Below are positions 48,570 to 59,018 of a stretch of DNA of 64,000 nt, one piece after another; positions within the stretch are counted from its first letter, which is position 1, and the number at the start of each line of letters is the position of its first letter. Both the position numbers and the translations under genes were made by a program. Origin of the DNA: Sipunculus nudus (Eukaryota; Annelida; Sipuncula; Golfingiida; Sipunculidae); contig CM049313.1 of the NCBI GenBank assembly GCA_026874595.1, forward strand, positions 67,386,659 to 67,450,658, given 5' to 3'. Below the pieces are notes generated by a model. The model was not told the DNA's origin, ran no database searches, and saw only the letters and a program-made list of their open reading frames with translations.

Positions 48570-48904
48570 ATTCCAAAGATGTGATCACATGGTCATTTCT
48601 TTTCTTCCTCCTGCAATGAAGAGCAGATGAAGCGTGGGTTGTAAGGAAGACAAAGTTTTCAAGACACACGGATGAAAAATGCTAGAAAACTCCTGCATAG
48701 CTAGGTTTATTCACACCAGCGGGGTAATATGCGACATTTACGTGATGCACTGGTGGATAAATGGCACGCATGCGCAGTCCTGATTTTACGGTCCCATTGG
48801 CCATGGCTTTTGCAAAAGTTTTGAAGAAGTGATATAGTTCGGAGATAATTAAACGGATACCTATGCGCTTTTACTGAGAGTCTTTAGGAAATTACTTTTT
48901 AAAA

Positions 48905-50062
48905 ATGGCTGCCACGGATTTTACGACAAGCAATATGACGGGAGCATCTTCTGCGGATATGCTGAATTTCAGCGTCAACTTTGAAGAAACAAAGCCCTGT
49001 AGAGGAGACGAATGCTCATACTTTCTTGTTGTTAATTCAACTTTTATCATGGGAACAATGTGCATTGCCGGTTTTATTGGCAATAGTCTATCAATTGCTG
49101 CCTTGTATCGCGACAGCAGACGGAATTTGACATCATTCCTCTTCGTAGTATTAGCTGTGTTTGACAACGCTGTGCTATTGCTGAACTTCTTCTTAAAGAG
49201 CCTGCCACCGCTGTGCGACCATTACGGGCTCAAATCTGCGTGTTATTACACTGATTATATCTGGCCGACAATTATAGCTTACTTTATGGGGATACTACCT
49301 ATGTGTTTGTTTGGGTCCGTTTGGACCACGGTGCTGGTCACCATACACAGGGCCATTGCTGTTCTCATACCACACAGAGCCAGGGAATACACCAGCATGC
49401 GCAATGTGCGCCTACAGTCCTTCCTGTTGACTGTGGTTGCGTTAGCTTTCAGTGCTCCGAGATTCGCCGAGCTAACGGTGTCGAGTCGAAACTGCAGTAT
49501 GAACGGTCAAATTCTAACGATAGGATATGTGCAATATCGCTCATTTTACAGGAATCAGCTTTACCAAATACTGTACAAAAATATCTTGGTGAATATTTTA
49601 TGGAACTTTGCGCCAATGGTCATACTGGCAATTCTAAGCACGAAGTTAATACGTGAAATCCGGTCGGCACTTCGCGTGCGCCGAACTATCAGTTCCACAC
49701 CAGAAAGTTCCCGGCAGGTGGGCATACATCTAACCATCATGCTGGTTTTAATAGTTATCGTGTTTCTTGTTTGTCAGATTCCAAAGACAGTGTATATAAT
49801 TCTTCGAGTTGTGTTACCGAAAAGATTACTTGGATGCCCAAACGTTTATTATTATTTTATGAATATTTGTGATACCCTCGTGATCCTGAATTCGTCGGTT
49901 AATTTTGTTATCTACTGTCTCGCAGGAAAGCGATTCCGTCTTCAGCTGAAACGGCTGTTCCGCTCAGTGTGTCGCCAACAGGAAAAACGTAAGAAAAACT
50001 GCTCCATGGAGGCGACTTATTTGCGATCACCTCTCACGAGAATGACCTCCTTCACGGGATAA
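48905..50062 (+). CDS. Class A (rhodopsin-like) GPCR, FMRFamide/neuropeptide receptor-like
   Basis: A single 385-codon exon encodes a seven-helix plasma-membrane receptor. The N terminus has Asn-X-Ser/Thr sites at residues 10, 21 and 44. Helix 1 (about 45-67) has GNS at 59-61. Helix 2 (about 76-98) has LAVFD with Asp87. Cys113 before helix 3 and Cys197 in loop 2 are placed for the usual disulphide. Helix 3 ends in HRA (148-150) instead of D/ERY; Arg149 is kept. Helix 4 is followed by PRF (185-187). Helix 6 has FLVCQIP (287-293), replacing CWxP, and helix 7 has NSSVNFVIY (329-337), replacing NPxxY. The C tail has basic residues and cysteines. CQxP and NSSVNF are typical of FMRFamide-receptor-like families in protostomes, which supports a peptide ligand and G-protein coupling. 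The ligand is unproven. The start ATG (AAAAATGG) is the first in frame and gives a normal N-terminal length. It is intact and probably functional. Confidence 0.93.
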   Translation: MAATDFTTSNMTGASSADMLNFSVNFEETKPCRGDECSYFLVVNSTFIMGTMCIAGFIGNSLSIAALYRDSRRNLTSFLFVVLAVFDNAVLLLNFFLKSLPPLCDHYGLKSACYYTDYIWPTIIAYFMGILPMCLFGSVWTTVLVTIHRAIAVLIPHRAREYTSMRNVRLQSFLLTVVALAFSAPRFAELTVSSRNCSMNGQILTIGYVQYRSFYRNQLYQILYKNILVNILWNFAPMVILAILSTKLIREIRSALRVRRTISSTPESSRQVGIHLTIMLVLIVIVFLVCQIPKTVYIILRVVLPKRLLGCPNVYYYFMNICDTLVILNSSVNFVIYCLAGKRFRLQLKRLFRSVCRQQEKRKKNCSMEATYLRSPLTRMTSFTG

Positions 50063-51229
50063 GGAGCGCTGAAAAGACTTGAAGGGAAAAATCAATCGCT
50101 CAGTTATTCATGCTGTGTATGGATTTTAGTCTTACTTTGATGGGTGAGTCAACTGATTAGATCTTGTTTATTATTCCTCGCGGGATGACTTCCTGTGTCC
50201 AGGAGATAAAAGTGACGATACAAGAGGAGAATAGTTCAGAAACCTTATTGAGCCTGTAGGCAATTGATTTATAAAAAAATATGAATATGATCCAAGGATG
50301 GTCTGAAACGGAAAGCCTTTCCAAAAGAGGACCGTCATACCTGTCATCCTACAAGGTGCGTCAGGGTTAAAAAATATGTGTAACAAACTATTCCGTATCT
50401 TGTGTTGGAAACTTGTTCTTGCGTTGTCATCCAGGTAATTTAAAACAATCTGTCTAAAATACCTGAAGCCACAACAACAAAATATAGTCCATACCCATAA
50501 TTAAACATACAGGCTTTTAATATCTTTACTTCAGCTGTAGACTAGACTAGTAACATTTTTTAATCTAATTTAGAAAATTATACCATGTAGGTCCAAGACA
50601 ATGGAATGGGATTACTTAGAAGAACTAGCCATTTATCCCATCTGTTCATTTGGAAACAGCAAATTAAAACAAGAGTTGCGCATGCGCACATCCTCATTGA
50701 AAGTTATTCAGGTGCAAATGTGACATGCGTTTTAGATATCTAAAACTTTTTTTAATTCTTTTTAGGCAGTAAGCAGGTGCGTCCTTTGTCAGCAATTAAT
50801 CATCTCCGTTGGTAAACTACAATGCGGTTTATTTATCAATATATGTTTGATTTGACTGATTACTGTTAAACAGCTGAAACCCAAATTCCTATGCCCCAGA
50901 CATTCGTATAGAACATCAAGAATGAAACCCTTTGTTTTTTACCTTATTAGCTTAGCTTGCTTTCAGTCATGCTGAGCTTTAGCGATCATCCTTTGTGTGT
51001 CGTCCTTCCGTCGTGCTGTCTATCCGTCCGTTTGCGGGGCACAAATCGTAACGGCAAGGGCTAGGATCATGAAACTGTACATTCTCAGATTAAAAAAAAA
51101 AGGTCTACTTGCAGACTTGAAATTAGATCAGTCCGACCTATGTTCTTTGAGTTATAGGGCGTGTTTAGGAAGAATAATTAAAAATTTGATACAAAATTTG
51201 CTGTATCTCAATAATTAATGCATAAATTA
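50063..51229. other. Downstream flank of the GPCR; repeat-like stretch at its end
   Basis: There is no clear proximal poly(A) signal and no further gene. Around 50940-51090 a stretch with TGTGTCGTCCTTCCGTCGTG, TATCCGTCCGTTTG and GGATCATGAAACTGTACAT has the look of a mollusc interspersed repeat (memory-based). It leads into the tandem array that follows. Confidence 0.45.
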
Positions 51230-52113
51230 CCATGAGTCCTGCCTTGAATATTGATCATGACTAGTTTTATCAGTTTCTGCAGACTGGTGGCGCTACCTGT
51301 TTTTCGATTTTCACGCCCCCCCCCCCACCCTATATTTCAGGACTGCCAAATTACAGCTATAGATTCATGTCAATATCTCAGCTGCAGTTTCTTCTAATGT
51401 CTTGAAACCTCCTATGTTTATTGATTATGACTAGATGTATCAGTTCCAGCAGACTGATGAACTGATGGCGCAACTTGTATTTTTTTCGATTTTTTCATTT
51501 ATTTTTCCCCTATATTTACAGGGTAAAAATTACAGTTCGGTGTCAATTTCTATATTGTTGTTCCATCTAGGTTCGTGAAACCTTATATATTAATTGATCA
51601 TGACTATATTAATTAGTTCCCGAAGATTGGTTGCCCCACCTGAAGTTTTTCTATATTTCATGCATTTTCTTTCTATATTTTTTGACTGGAAATTACAGCG
51701 AGTTGTCAGTTTCACAGCTATGGTTTTATCTAGTGTCCAAAACCTCATATGTTTATTGAACATGACCAGGTTTATCAGATCTTGAAGACTGATGGAGCAA
51801 TCTGTATTTTACTATTTTCACGCATGTGTTTCCTATATTTTTAGACTGTCAAATTATATAGAAAGGTGAAGGTTTCTCATCTGTGCTTTCATCTATTGTC
51901 ATAAAACCTCATATGTGTATTGATCATTTATATTTTTATCAGCTCCCGAAGAATGGTGCTGCCACCTGTATATTTTATTTTTTTTTTCATGCATTGTTCT
52001 CAATATTTTTCAAACTGACATATTTCATCAAAGGTGTCAGTTTCTCAGCTCTGGTTTCATCTAGTCTCTTGAAACCTGGTATGTTTATCGTGCCCCCCCC
52101 CCCCCCCCCCCCC
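51230..52113 (+). repeat. ~167-bp degenerate tandem array, about five units, ending in a C run
   Basis: The anchor word GAAACCT (or AAAACCT) followed by ATGTTTATTGAT recurs at about 51402, 51573, 51736, 51900 and 52070, so the spacing is 163-171 bp. Each unit also contains TATCAG, AGACTG(A)TGG, CACCTG, TTTTTCGATTT, CTATATTT, AAATTACAG and GTCAGTTTCTCAGCT-like words in fixed order. The last unit is cut by a C run at about 52093-52113. Units are diverged, so the array is old. Frames here are artefacts. Confidence 0.85.
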
Positions 52114-52814
52114 ATTTTATTGTAGTAATGTCTTTGTAAAAATCCTGCGAAATTTAAGGATTATTATGACCTCAATAACTTTGGAAGCACTGTATATTTT
52201 TCTTCAAATCTGACACACCAGCTGTTTCTGCCATGTTCTCGAAAGTGTTTGAAAAGAATTGATCTGACAAATTAGCCGAATTTAAGTTCATCATCTATAA
52301 GATTTCTTGTGAACATGATATCTTTTTTTTGTCACCAAATTTGATAGACAGAATGTTTCAACCAAAGGAGTTTGAAAACTGGTGAACTTTTCCTTGTTCT
52401 TATTCTTCTCTTGTACAACCTGTATAGACCAGTCATCATTTGAATCAGTCTTCACGTATGTGAACCATCACTCTAGGAAGAACCCTAACGACTTCGGTGA
52501 CAGAAGGTCAAAGATCAAGATCACATCAAGTTAATTTCAATGTGGCTTTCAGATGATAAAATTCCTGTTATGAATGTTAGACTTAAATTGAATGCTGGTC
52601 AGCTGAGCGTCATGACCCACGGGTCACTTCTATTTCTTTGTGGTAAAAAATCTAAAACCTGTTCAAAATTTATAACGTAATATAATTATTATCAACAATA
52701 ATTTAAATTTAAGTACCAGCGATAATGGTCTCTTTTGCCGTGTTCTAAATACAAATTATCAGCCAGCTTATTATTATAGTCAATAAGCTAAGCCAAACTT
52801 TCAGAATATATGTA
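52114..52814. other. Non-coding DNA, no gene recognised
   Basis: It may continue as degraded repeat. A TTAAAGTT...GACCTT-rich stretch near 52440-52530 is not recognised. No gene is called. Confidence 0.35.
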
Positions 52815-52990
52815 CAGTGAAACCTCTGAATTACGGACATTGACGGGACCGGACATTTTGCCCACTATAGGGAGGTGCCCTCAGTAGGGAGGTTTTAGAT
52901 TTCGGGACCTACTTTCGATGGACTGTCAGTAAGTGGACTATATAGGGGTGCCCTTAATACAGAGGTGCTGATCAGGAGAGGTTCCACAGT
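52815..52990. mobile_element. ~176-bp MITE with pogo-like terminal repeats
   Basis: The left end is TA then CAGTGAAACCTCTGAATTAC. The right end (about 52975-52990) is the inverse of CTGTGGAACCTCTCCTG, with weaker match. The interior holds repeated CACTATAGGGAGG-type words and no open frame. The CAGT terminus and the TA on the left resemble the larger element at 42542-43590. The right target duplication is not preserved. Confidence 0.6.
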
Positions 52991-53038
52991 TCACCAGGTG
53001 CCATCACCTCATTACCGCGCGCCTGCGACGAGTGACTT

Positions 53039-53293
53039 TTATTGTTGGGTCTTCTTGCACTCACAACTTAGAGTAAGCCTGATACCTTGAATTTCAGCGC
53101 AACGTTCCCAGTTTTCTGTCAGTGCCTCTGGGTCGTTTATAATTTCAGCTGACGTAATTCGCAATACCGCCTCATCAAACCCAAACTCTATAGATAAGCA
53201 TAATCCGCAGAGCGCACGCTCAGGTAAAAAAAAGGGCACGATGTTACATGGATTGATTGTCCAGGGGCACAGACAAATGGTAGTTTGATTCAT
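53039..53293 (-). CDS. Possible 3'-terminal coding exon, unknown protein
   Basis: An 84-codon minus-strand frame has a protein-like second half, with the peptides FGFDEAVLRITSAEI and NDPEALTENWERCAEI, ending in CKKTQQ and TAA. The stop overlaps AATAAA (plus-strand TTTATT at 53037-53042). A pyrimidine-rich TTTTTTTACCTGAG lies upstream of the informative part and could be an acceptor, so the first ~28 residues may be intron. I recognise no family. Upstream exons were not found. It could equally be the tail of a degraded transposon protein next to the MITE. Confidence 0.3.
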   Translation of the reverse strand: MNQTTICLCPWTINPCNIVPFFLPERALCGLCLSIEFGFDEAVLRITSAEIINDPEALTENWERCAEIQGIRLTLSCECKKTQQ

Positions 53294-55384
53294 TTGGAAG
53301 GCAGCTAGATTTGCAACAGAGTTATTTATTGGGTAATGTATTTATATTGTAAACATATGATTGGAAACATTTGGATGAAGATAGATGGCATTTTTTTCCA
53401 TAAACATTTAAAATTAGCATACTAGGGTTCATTTACATTAAGGTACCAGTATTAGGTTAACATCTGCACACTATGTTTAAATATTAACAAAAGAGTGAGA
53501 GCGTGAGAATGCGAGAGGTCACAGTATCTACGATAAGGTATTACGATATCTGCATGATCGATGTTTATTAATATGTTGGCATATCTCTGTGAAATACATT
53601 CAACTGTATGAGTGTCGTTTGTATATATTCCCAAAACTATTATTAATCATTTTATCAGGTATTTTGTCAATTTGTGGTGAATAAAATGTTAATGCGAATA
53701 ATGTGTTGTTTGTCGATACCAGGTTTAAGAGATATACTGGTAGGAGGGGGTGTGGTGGTAGTTACGTGTGCTTAACGAAATATGGTCAACAACGCCATGG
53801 CCACAGGATCCCAAAAGGCAGAATGTTAGCAACTGAACAAAGCTTCAGTTGATTAAAAGCTGTCCAGAGCACAGGTTGACTCTTAAGGTCACTACCTTGC
53901 ATAATACTGTATCGTTGAAATGATTAATCATAACATTAAATGGAACAGTCGTTTCAAATTGCAGGTCATTTACAACCATAAAAATATTTAAATAGGTGCT
54001 TCAGGAGCGGAGCCAGGATTTAGGAAAATGGAAGGGTCCAACCCAGGAGGACTAATGACAAAAGCTTGGAAAGGTCCCTATATCCAGAAAAGGGGCCCAA
54101 GCCGCAAATTTGGTTTGGAACCCTTAACAAAGGCTGCGGCGGCTGAATAAAAAGTAGGTCGGGACCCCCGGTCCGGGCCGTAGAAGAAAAATATATGACA
54201 AACAAAAATATGTTTTTTAATGAATATCTTCAATTTTCATTTAGGCGAGATAACATTTACCTTGATGTGAAATATTGAAAATAAAGGGATTGGTAATAAG
54301 TGAAAATAAAAAATAAACATGAGGTTAGATTAATAACACCTCTCAGTAAGTTTGGCCCAATCAATTTACGGCCCTTGTTCATCTCCAGGTTGGAAAAGTG
54401 GATTTTTGAATCATGCCTTTTTTACGTTTTTTTTTAATTTCAAATTACTCTTACGACACATTGTTCTAAGCAGAGAACTATTTTTCATCTTCTGTAATTT
54501 ATTTTCCGGAGAGAAAGCAACAGTGATTTTCCAGACAGTAAATTAAATAACAGGTCTGAAGTAAGAACCCTGCATTTACTACTTCAGTTCTCCTTTACCG
54601 AATGATTATTAATAATACAGATCATGTAATAGTGTTATAACGGAACCATAGCTAGTTATATATTTCTAAAATATACATATGATAAGCATATTAATATAAA
54701 GATTTTTTTAATGTAGATAAATAAGGAAGATGTCTACTTGGTCATTAGAAACGATGTATTGTGTAACATGGGGTTAATGTATTGATCCAAATGTACTTAC
54801 CCTAACCGTTTAAATGACAGAAGATTCTTAACTTTGCCTTATTAACGAGTCAGCAGTGCTTTGAGGTTCCAAGCCGAGCAGGAAGCGAGCGTCAGGAGCA
54901 CCAGATAAGCGTCAGACGTCAGCATGGAATTAGGAGTAAAAATGATCTCATTTGGCCCCATGTCAGTCTAATCTTTTAGGCATTAAACGTGCGCAGTCTT
55001 CTTAGAACGGGCCAAGTGAGAACCAGACATTGAACGGGAGGCGATACTGATTCAATATTACAAGCTCACACTGGAAAGATTGTTTTTAAAAACCACTCCA
55101 TGTAAAAGTCGCTTAATAATATCAAATTTACCCCATCGACTCCTGTTGTTGCGCGGGATAAATCCAATAATAATGCTTGGTCAATGTCAACGGTTTTATA
55201 TCACATGACTTTGCAACAATGAGTGACAAGACGTGTGCCTGAAAGGTAATAACACGCTCGATTTCCGGAACAGAGCGGTTGATATGGGAGCTTTATAAAA
55301 CCTGTAATCAAGTCTAGGCAGAGTTAAGAATAGATCATTTGCTTAATGTTACGGTTCACCGGCTATGGTATACATTGGAATTCC
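53294..55384. other. Non-coding DNA, no gene recognised
   Basis: I see nothing supportable. Confidence 0.4.
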
Positions 55385-56290
55385 TGTCCACCTGGCTTAG
55401 AGAGATCAATCATGATATCAATTTACAACTGCTGAGATTTATCATGATATCCCTGTACAACTGCTAAGATTTATCATAATGTCACTGTACAACTGCTAAG
55501 ATTAATTAAGATATCACTGTCCACCTGTTATGATTAATCATGATATCACTCACTACCTGCTAAGATTAATCATGATATCGATGTACAAGTGCTAAGATTA
55601 ACAATGATACCACTGCAAAACTGCTAAGACTAATCATGATATCACTGTACAACTGCCTAGATTAATCATGATATCACAGTCCACCTGCTAAGATTAATCA
55701 TGATATAACTGACTACCTGCTAAGATTAATCCTGATATCACTGTCCGTCTGTGCAAATTTATCCTGATATCACTGTCAACCTATTAATAATAATACTGAC
55801 CTCGCTGTCAACCTGTAGAAATTAATCCTGATATCATTGTTTTGTTGCAAGATTAATCCTGATATCACAGTCCACCTGCTTAGATTTTAACTTGATATCA
55901 CTCCACCTGCTAAGACTTATCCTGGCATCCCTGTAAACCTGCTAAAATTAACCCTGATATCACTGTCTACTAACACTTATATAATTGCGCACCTGCTAGG
56001 ATCAATCCTGGCATCACAGTGACTGTTCCCCTGTTGATATTATTTCAGATATCTCTGTACACCTGCTAAGAATAATCATGATAACACCGCGCACCTGCTA
56101 GGATTAATCATGATATCACTGCCCACATGATAAGATTATTCATGATTTCACTGTTCATCTGCTTATTTCGATTAAGATATCATCGTCCATCTGCATATAT
56201 TAATCATAATAACAGTGTCCACCTGCGGGATTTATAGTGATATCCCTGTCATTTGCAAGGTCAATTAAGATATCACTGGCCGCTTCATAT
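55385..56290 (+). repeat. ~32-bp minisatellite, roughly 27 diverged units
   Basis: The unit has two halves: ATTAATCATGATATCACTG and then TCCACCTGCTAAG. It recurs almost without break for about 0.9 kb, with many substitutions and a few length changes. Units contain the palindromic words ATCATGAT and TGATATCA, so single strands could form many small hairpins. Degenerate units may continue to about 56470. There is no open frame and no flanking protein gene. The units touch end to end without unique spacers, so this is not a CRISPR array. Confidence 0.92.
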
Positions 56291-56763
56291 GTTGTCACGT
56301 TATATACAAATTCATGCTGTTTCATTGGAATCACTCTGATATTTATCTGATCACCTTAATCCAGACTTCAGACGTTTACCTGTCTGTCTGGTAAAATAAA
56401 TCATATTTATCCGATAAACATGTTAAGATTAATTAAAATCCCCCTGTCCTCCAGATAATATCAGTATTCCCCGGACTAACCCTCCTCAGATCAAGTAAGA
56501 TAAAGATGTGATGGTCTGCGAGATAAAGCTTAACCGCATAATTTCTACTCCGCGGGTATTATTATTCAGATTAATGGAATTATAACCCTCCCCCCCCCCT
56601 TATTATCAATATAACCTGGTTTAAACTCTCATCTTTTTGGGAAATGACGTCAGTGACAAACCAGAAACGAGTAATATAATGCAGGGGCAAGATCTATTGA
56701 ACAAAAGTATACGCCCCTAGAACTATTTATGCACACGGTCTGGCAAAATCCCTCGCAGGACCA
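56291..56763. other. Degenerate edge of the minisatellite, then non-coding DNA
   Basis: A few decayed unit-like words continue to about 56470. A C run lies at about 56588-56598. No gene is seen. Confidence 0.45.
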
Positions 56764-57100
56764 GCTTCTGTGGCTCAGGGATAGTGCACAGGACCAAAAG
56801 CCGGAAGTTCGTGAGTTCGAATCTTAGACTGTGAGATTTTCAGGCGTAATGGGTAGGTCTTGTCCCAAGGGCGTGTGTCAATCAATAACGAGTGCTCCTT
56901 TCGGGGATTCCGGGGTGGAATGACCCAGCAATGGGGATGGTTGCGCACCTAGAGCCCGCGGGTGCAGTAGTCACCGGGCCTGGTTAATGCGAGGATTTAA
57001 AACAAGAGGAAGCGTGTGATACTGCCCTGTCAAGTAGTCCGAAACCGAAATGGACTTCTGCAGATGTGCGTATACGTAGTTACGTTAGCATTAAAAAATG
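56764..57100 (+). mobile_element. tRNA-derived SINE type 2
   Basis: The tRNA-like head has an A-box-like TGGCTCAGGGATAGTG (56771-56786) and a B box GAGTTCGAATC (56813-56823) at the correct spacing for RNA polymerase III. A ~270-bp body follows, ending in an A-rich TTAAAAAATG. The body shows no similarity to SINE type 1. The long tail beyond the head and the imperfect cloverleaf argue against a functional tRNA gene. Confidence 0.68.
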
Positions 57101-57863
57101 GAGGCGGAGATCCCCATAAAAAAAATGAATGAACCGACCTTGTTACACTGTCATTTCAGTGAACATCATGTGATTCGCGATCCCTTGGTCCTCACGTATC
57201 ATAACGGCATGACATTCCCTTCTACAATTTAGCCAAGTGATCTTGCTGAATAAAGTTGAACCGACCACAAGTGTCACTGGATGATCACATTGCATATCTA
57301 TACATCTTAAAAAAACATATGTATCACGTAAAAACACCAATTAAGCACATAGGCATTCTTTTTATATTAACACTAGCGCATCACGGATATTACGCTATAG
57401 CAAATCCACAGATGAAGAATGAGAAATGTGTTTAACTGGGAAATACTTTGTTTATATTTGAATGGATGTGCTCAGTGCATGCTTTATATTTGCTCCATTG
57501 ACTTAATGATTGTAATTTACCGCTCCAAGGCGAAATAGCTAACTCGAATTCAAATATAATATTAAATTTTTAATCAATTAAAACCAACTTTTATTGCTAA
57601 TATTAGAATGCATAAACATATGCTACTAAAATGATTTACAAAAAAAAGAAAATCTTCAGCTATCGCGCACCTATCAATAAGGAGTGCAGACTACATGCAA
57701 ACACAAAACGAACCTTGCCGAAACGGACTACGAATGCGTAATTTGGATACGTACTTCGCATTTATGGAAAATCCACCTTTTTGAAAAACTACCTTAACAC
57801 GGGTATACTTTATGTTGTGTTTAGATTGCAGATTAGGTGATAAATACCGCATTTTAGCAAGTA

Positions 57864-57897
<34 letters not shown>

Positions 57898-58175
57898 GGG
57901 GTCGAAATAACGCCCTTTCGCTTGACAGGCAAACGCGCACGGAAAGGCATTTTTTTTTTTATTCTGTACCAGTCCGTTGGAAAGGAGGACTAGTAGCTAA
58001 TAAGTAGTAAAAAAAACGGAATATTTTAGACTCCCAATGTTTCCTAATAATTTCCAATAAAATGATCTATAATTTCTTGTACTTATGTCCTGGTCTCCTT
58101 TATTTTTCCTGCACAACCGTGTTTCTGACATAACATTGTTACTATTGAATACATTCAGTTCATTTTGCATGTAAG
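57101..58175. other. Non-coding DNA with a (TA)n array
   Basis: (TA)n lies at 57867-57894. No gene is recognised. Confidence 0.45.
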
Positions 58176-58337
58176 TGTGCATGTAAGACTGTTCGAGAAG
58201 TGGAAAATGCCCGGCTTGGGGTGTGAAGGTATATAAAGGGGCTGCTTTTTAGAACCAGAGGGCAGACAGCAGAGCAGATACCAGCGGACCCAGAAGCGTG
58301 TGTCAGATTTTAAGACCTTATCCGACGAATGCGGCAT
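58176..58337 (+). mobile_element. Partial LTR (U3/R part), left piece of a deleted Gypsy-type element (LTR copy 4a)
   Basis: It shares GTTCGAGAAGTGGAAAAT, CTTGGGGTGTGAA, AGAACCAGAGGGCAGACAGC and GACCTTATCCGA with the piece at 58533-58932, and the same promoter region with the other LTR copies (TATATAAAGGGGCTG near 58231). It stops at about 58337, where RNase H sequence begins. It is best read as what remains of a 5' LTR after an internal deletion. Confidence 0.7.
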
Positions 58338-58459
58338 TGAAGTGTAAAAATCAAAGATTGTTGAGATGGAGTTTGTTCTTACAGGATTACAATATTGATA
58401 TCGTACACATTAAAGGGAAAGATAATATACTTGCTGATTGCTTATCGAGATGTTTATGA
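58338..58459 (+). pseudogene. C-terminal remnant of a Ty3/Gypsy RNase H domain
   Basis: From 58343 an open frame of 38 codons ends at a TGA (58457-58459). Its features, RLLRWSL, then a tyrosine-containing stretch, HIKGKDN and LADCLSR, are the hallmark C terminus of Gypsy-type RNase H, which degrades the RNA strand during reverse transcription. No reverse transcriptase precedes it and no integrase follows. The stop lies about 75-90 bp before the next LTR piece. This fragment ties the LTR family in this window to Ty3/Gypsy. Confidence 0.82.
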
Positions 58460-58532
58460 AATGTTGTAAACAAGATGTTTATGTAATGTTGTAAATAAGA
58501 TGATTTCTGAGATGTTGTAAAATTTTAGTGAT

Positions 58533-58932
58533 TGTGATCGCATAAAGAAAGTTCGAGAAGTGGAAAATTCCTGGCTTGGGGTGTGAAAGTATAAAAATGT
58601 TTTTTTTAGAACCAGAGGGCAGACAGCAGAGCATATAACAGCGGACGCAGGAGCGTGTGTCAGATTCTAAGACCTTATCCGAGGAATGCGGCAATTATAC
58701 ATTTTCAAAGACTTACTCTCTGGATTTTATACATTTGGACTTTTAGTTTAGTTTCTGGGTTGTTGCAAGAACTTTCCACAGGACTGTCATTCTCCGAGAG
58801 TTTACATTTAAAGGACTTATCGTGGTGACATTTCACGCTGCCTAGTGTTACAGAATCTGATTTTTTTTATATCTATTACAAAATTTGTGTTCATCACGCA
58901 TACGTGATCTGTTAATATTAGGTTCCGTAACA
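58533..58932 (+). mobile_element. LTR of the Gypsy-type family, 3' copy of the deleted element (LTR copy 4b)
   Basis: It starts around TGTGATCG, repeats the U3/R part seen at 58176-58337, and ends with the family U5 signature and GTTCCGTAACA at 58932. A segment present in other copies between the leader and TTTCACGCTGCC (including the AATAAA region) is deleted here. It runs straight into a (TA)n array. Confidence 0.75.
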
Positions 58933-58951
58933 ATATATATATATATATGTA

Positions 58952-59013
<62 letters not shown>
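58933..59013 (+). repeat. (TA)n microsatellite abutting the LTR end
   Basis: About 81 bp of TA with two G interruptions near its left end, starting at the base after the LTR terminus. Confidence 0.95.

Positions 59014-59018
<5 letters not shown>

Noticed and set aside
48892-49167. Minus-strand frame opposite the GPCR start
   Set aside because: It is a shadow of the GPCR coding frame, with no independent signal. The same holds for the shifted plus-strand frame at 49303-49656.
55385-56290. CRISPR-like array
   Set aside because: Units are adjacent without unique spacers, highly diverged, and lie in an animal genome. It is a minisatellite.
56764-56840. tRNA gene
   Set aside because: The A and B boxes are good, but the cloverleaf does not close, and a long non-tRNA body ending in an A-rich tail follows, as in a SINE.
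58155-58694. Two similar minus-strand frames of 60-71 codons
   Set aside because: They are antisense reading of the duplicated LTR block. Their similarity reflects the LTR repeat, not a gene family.
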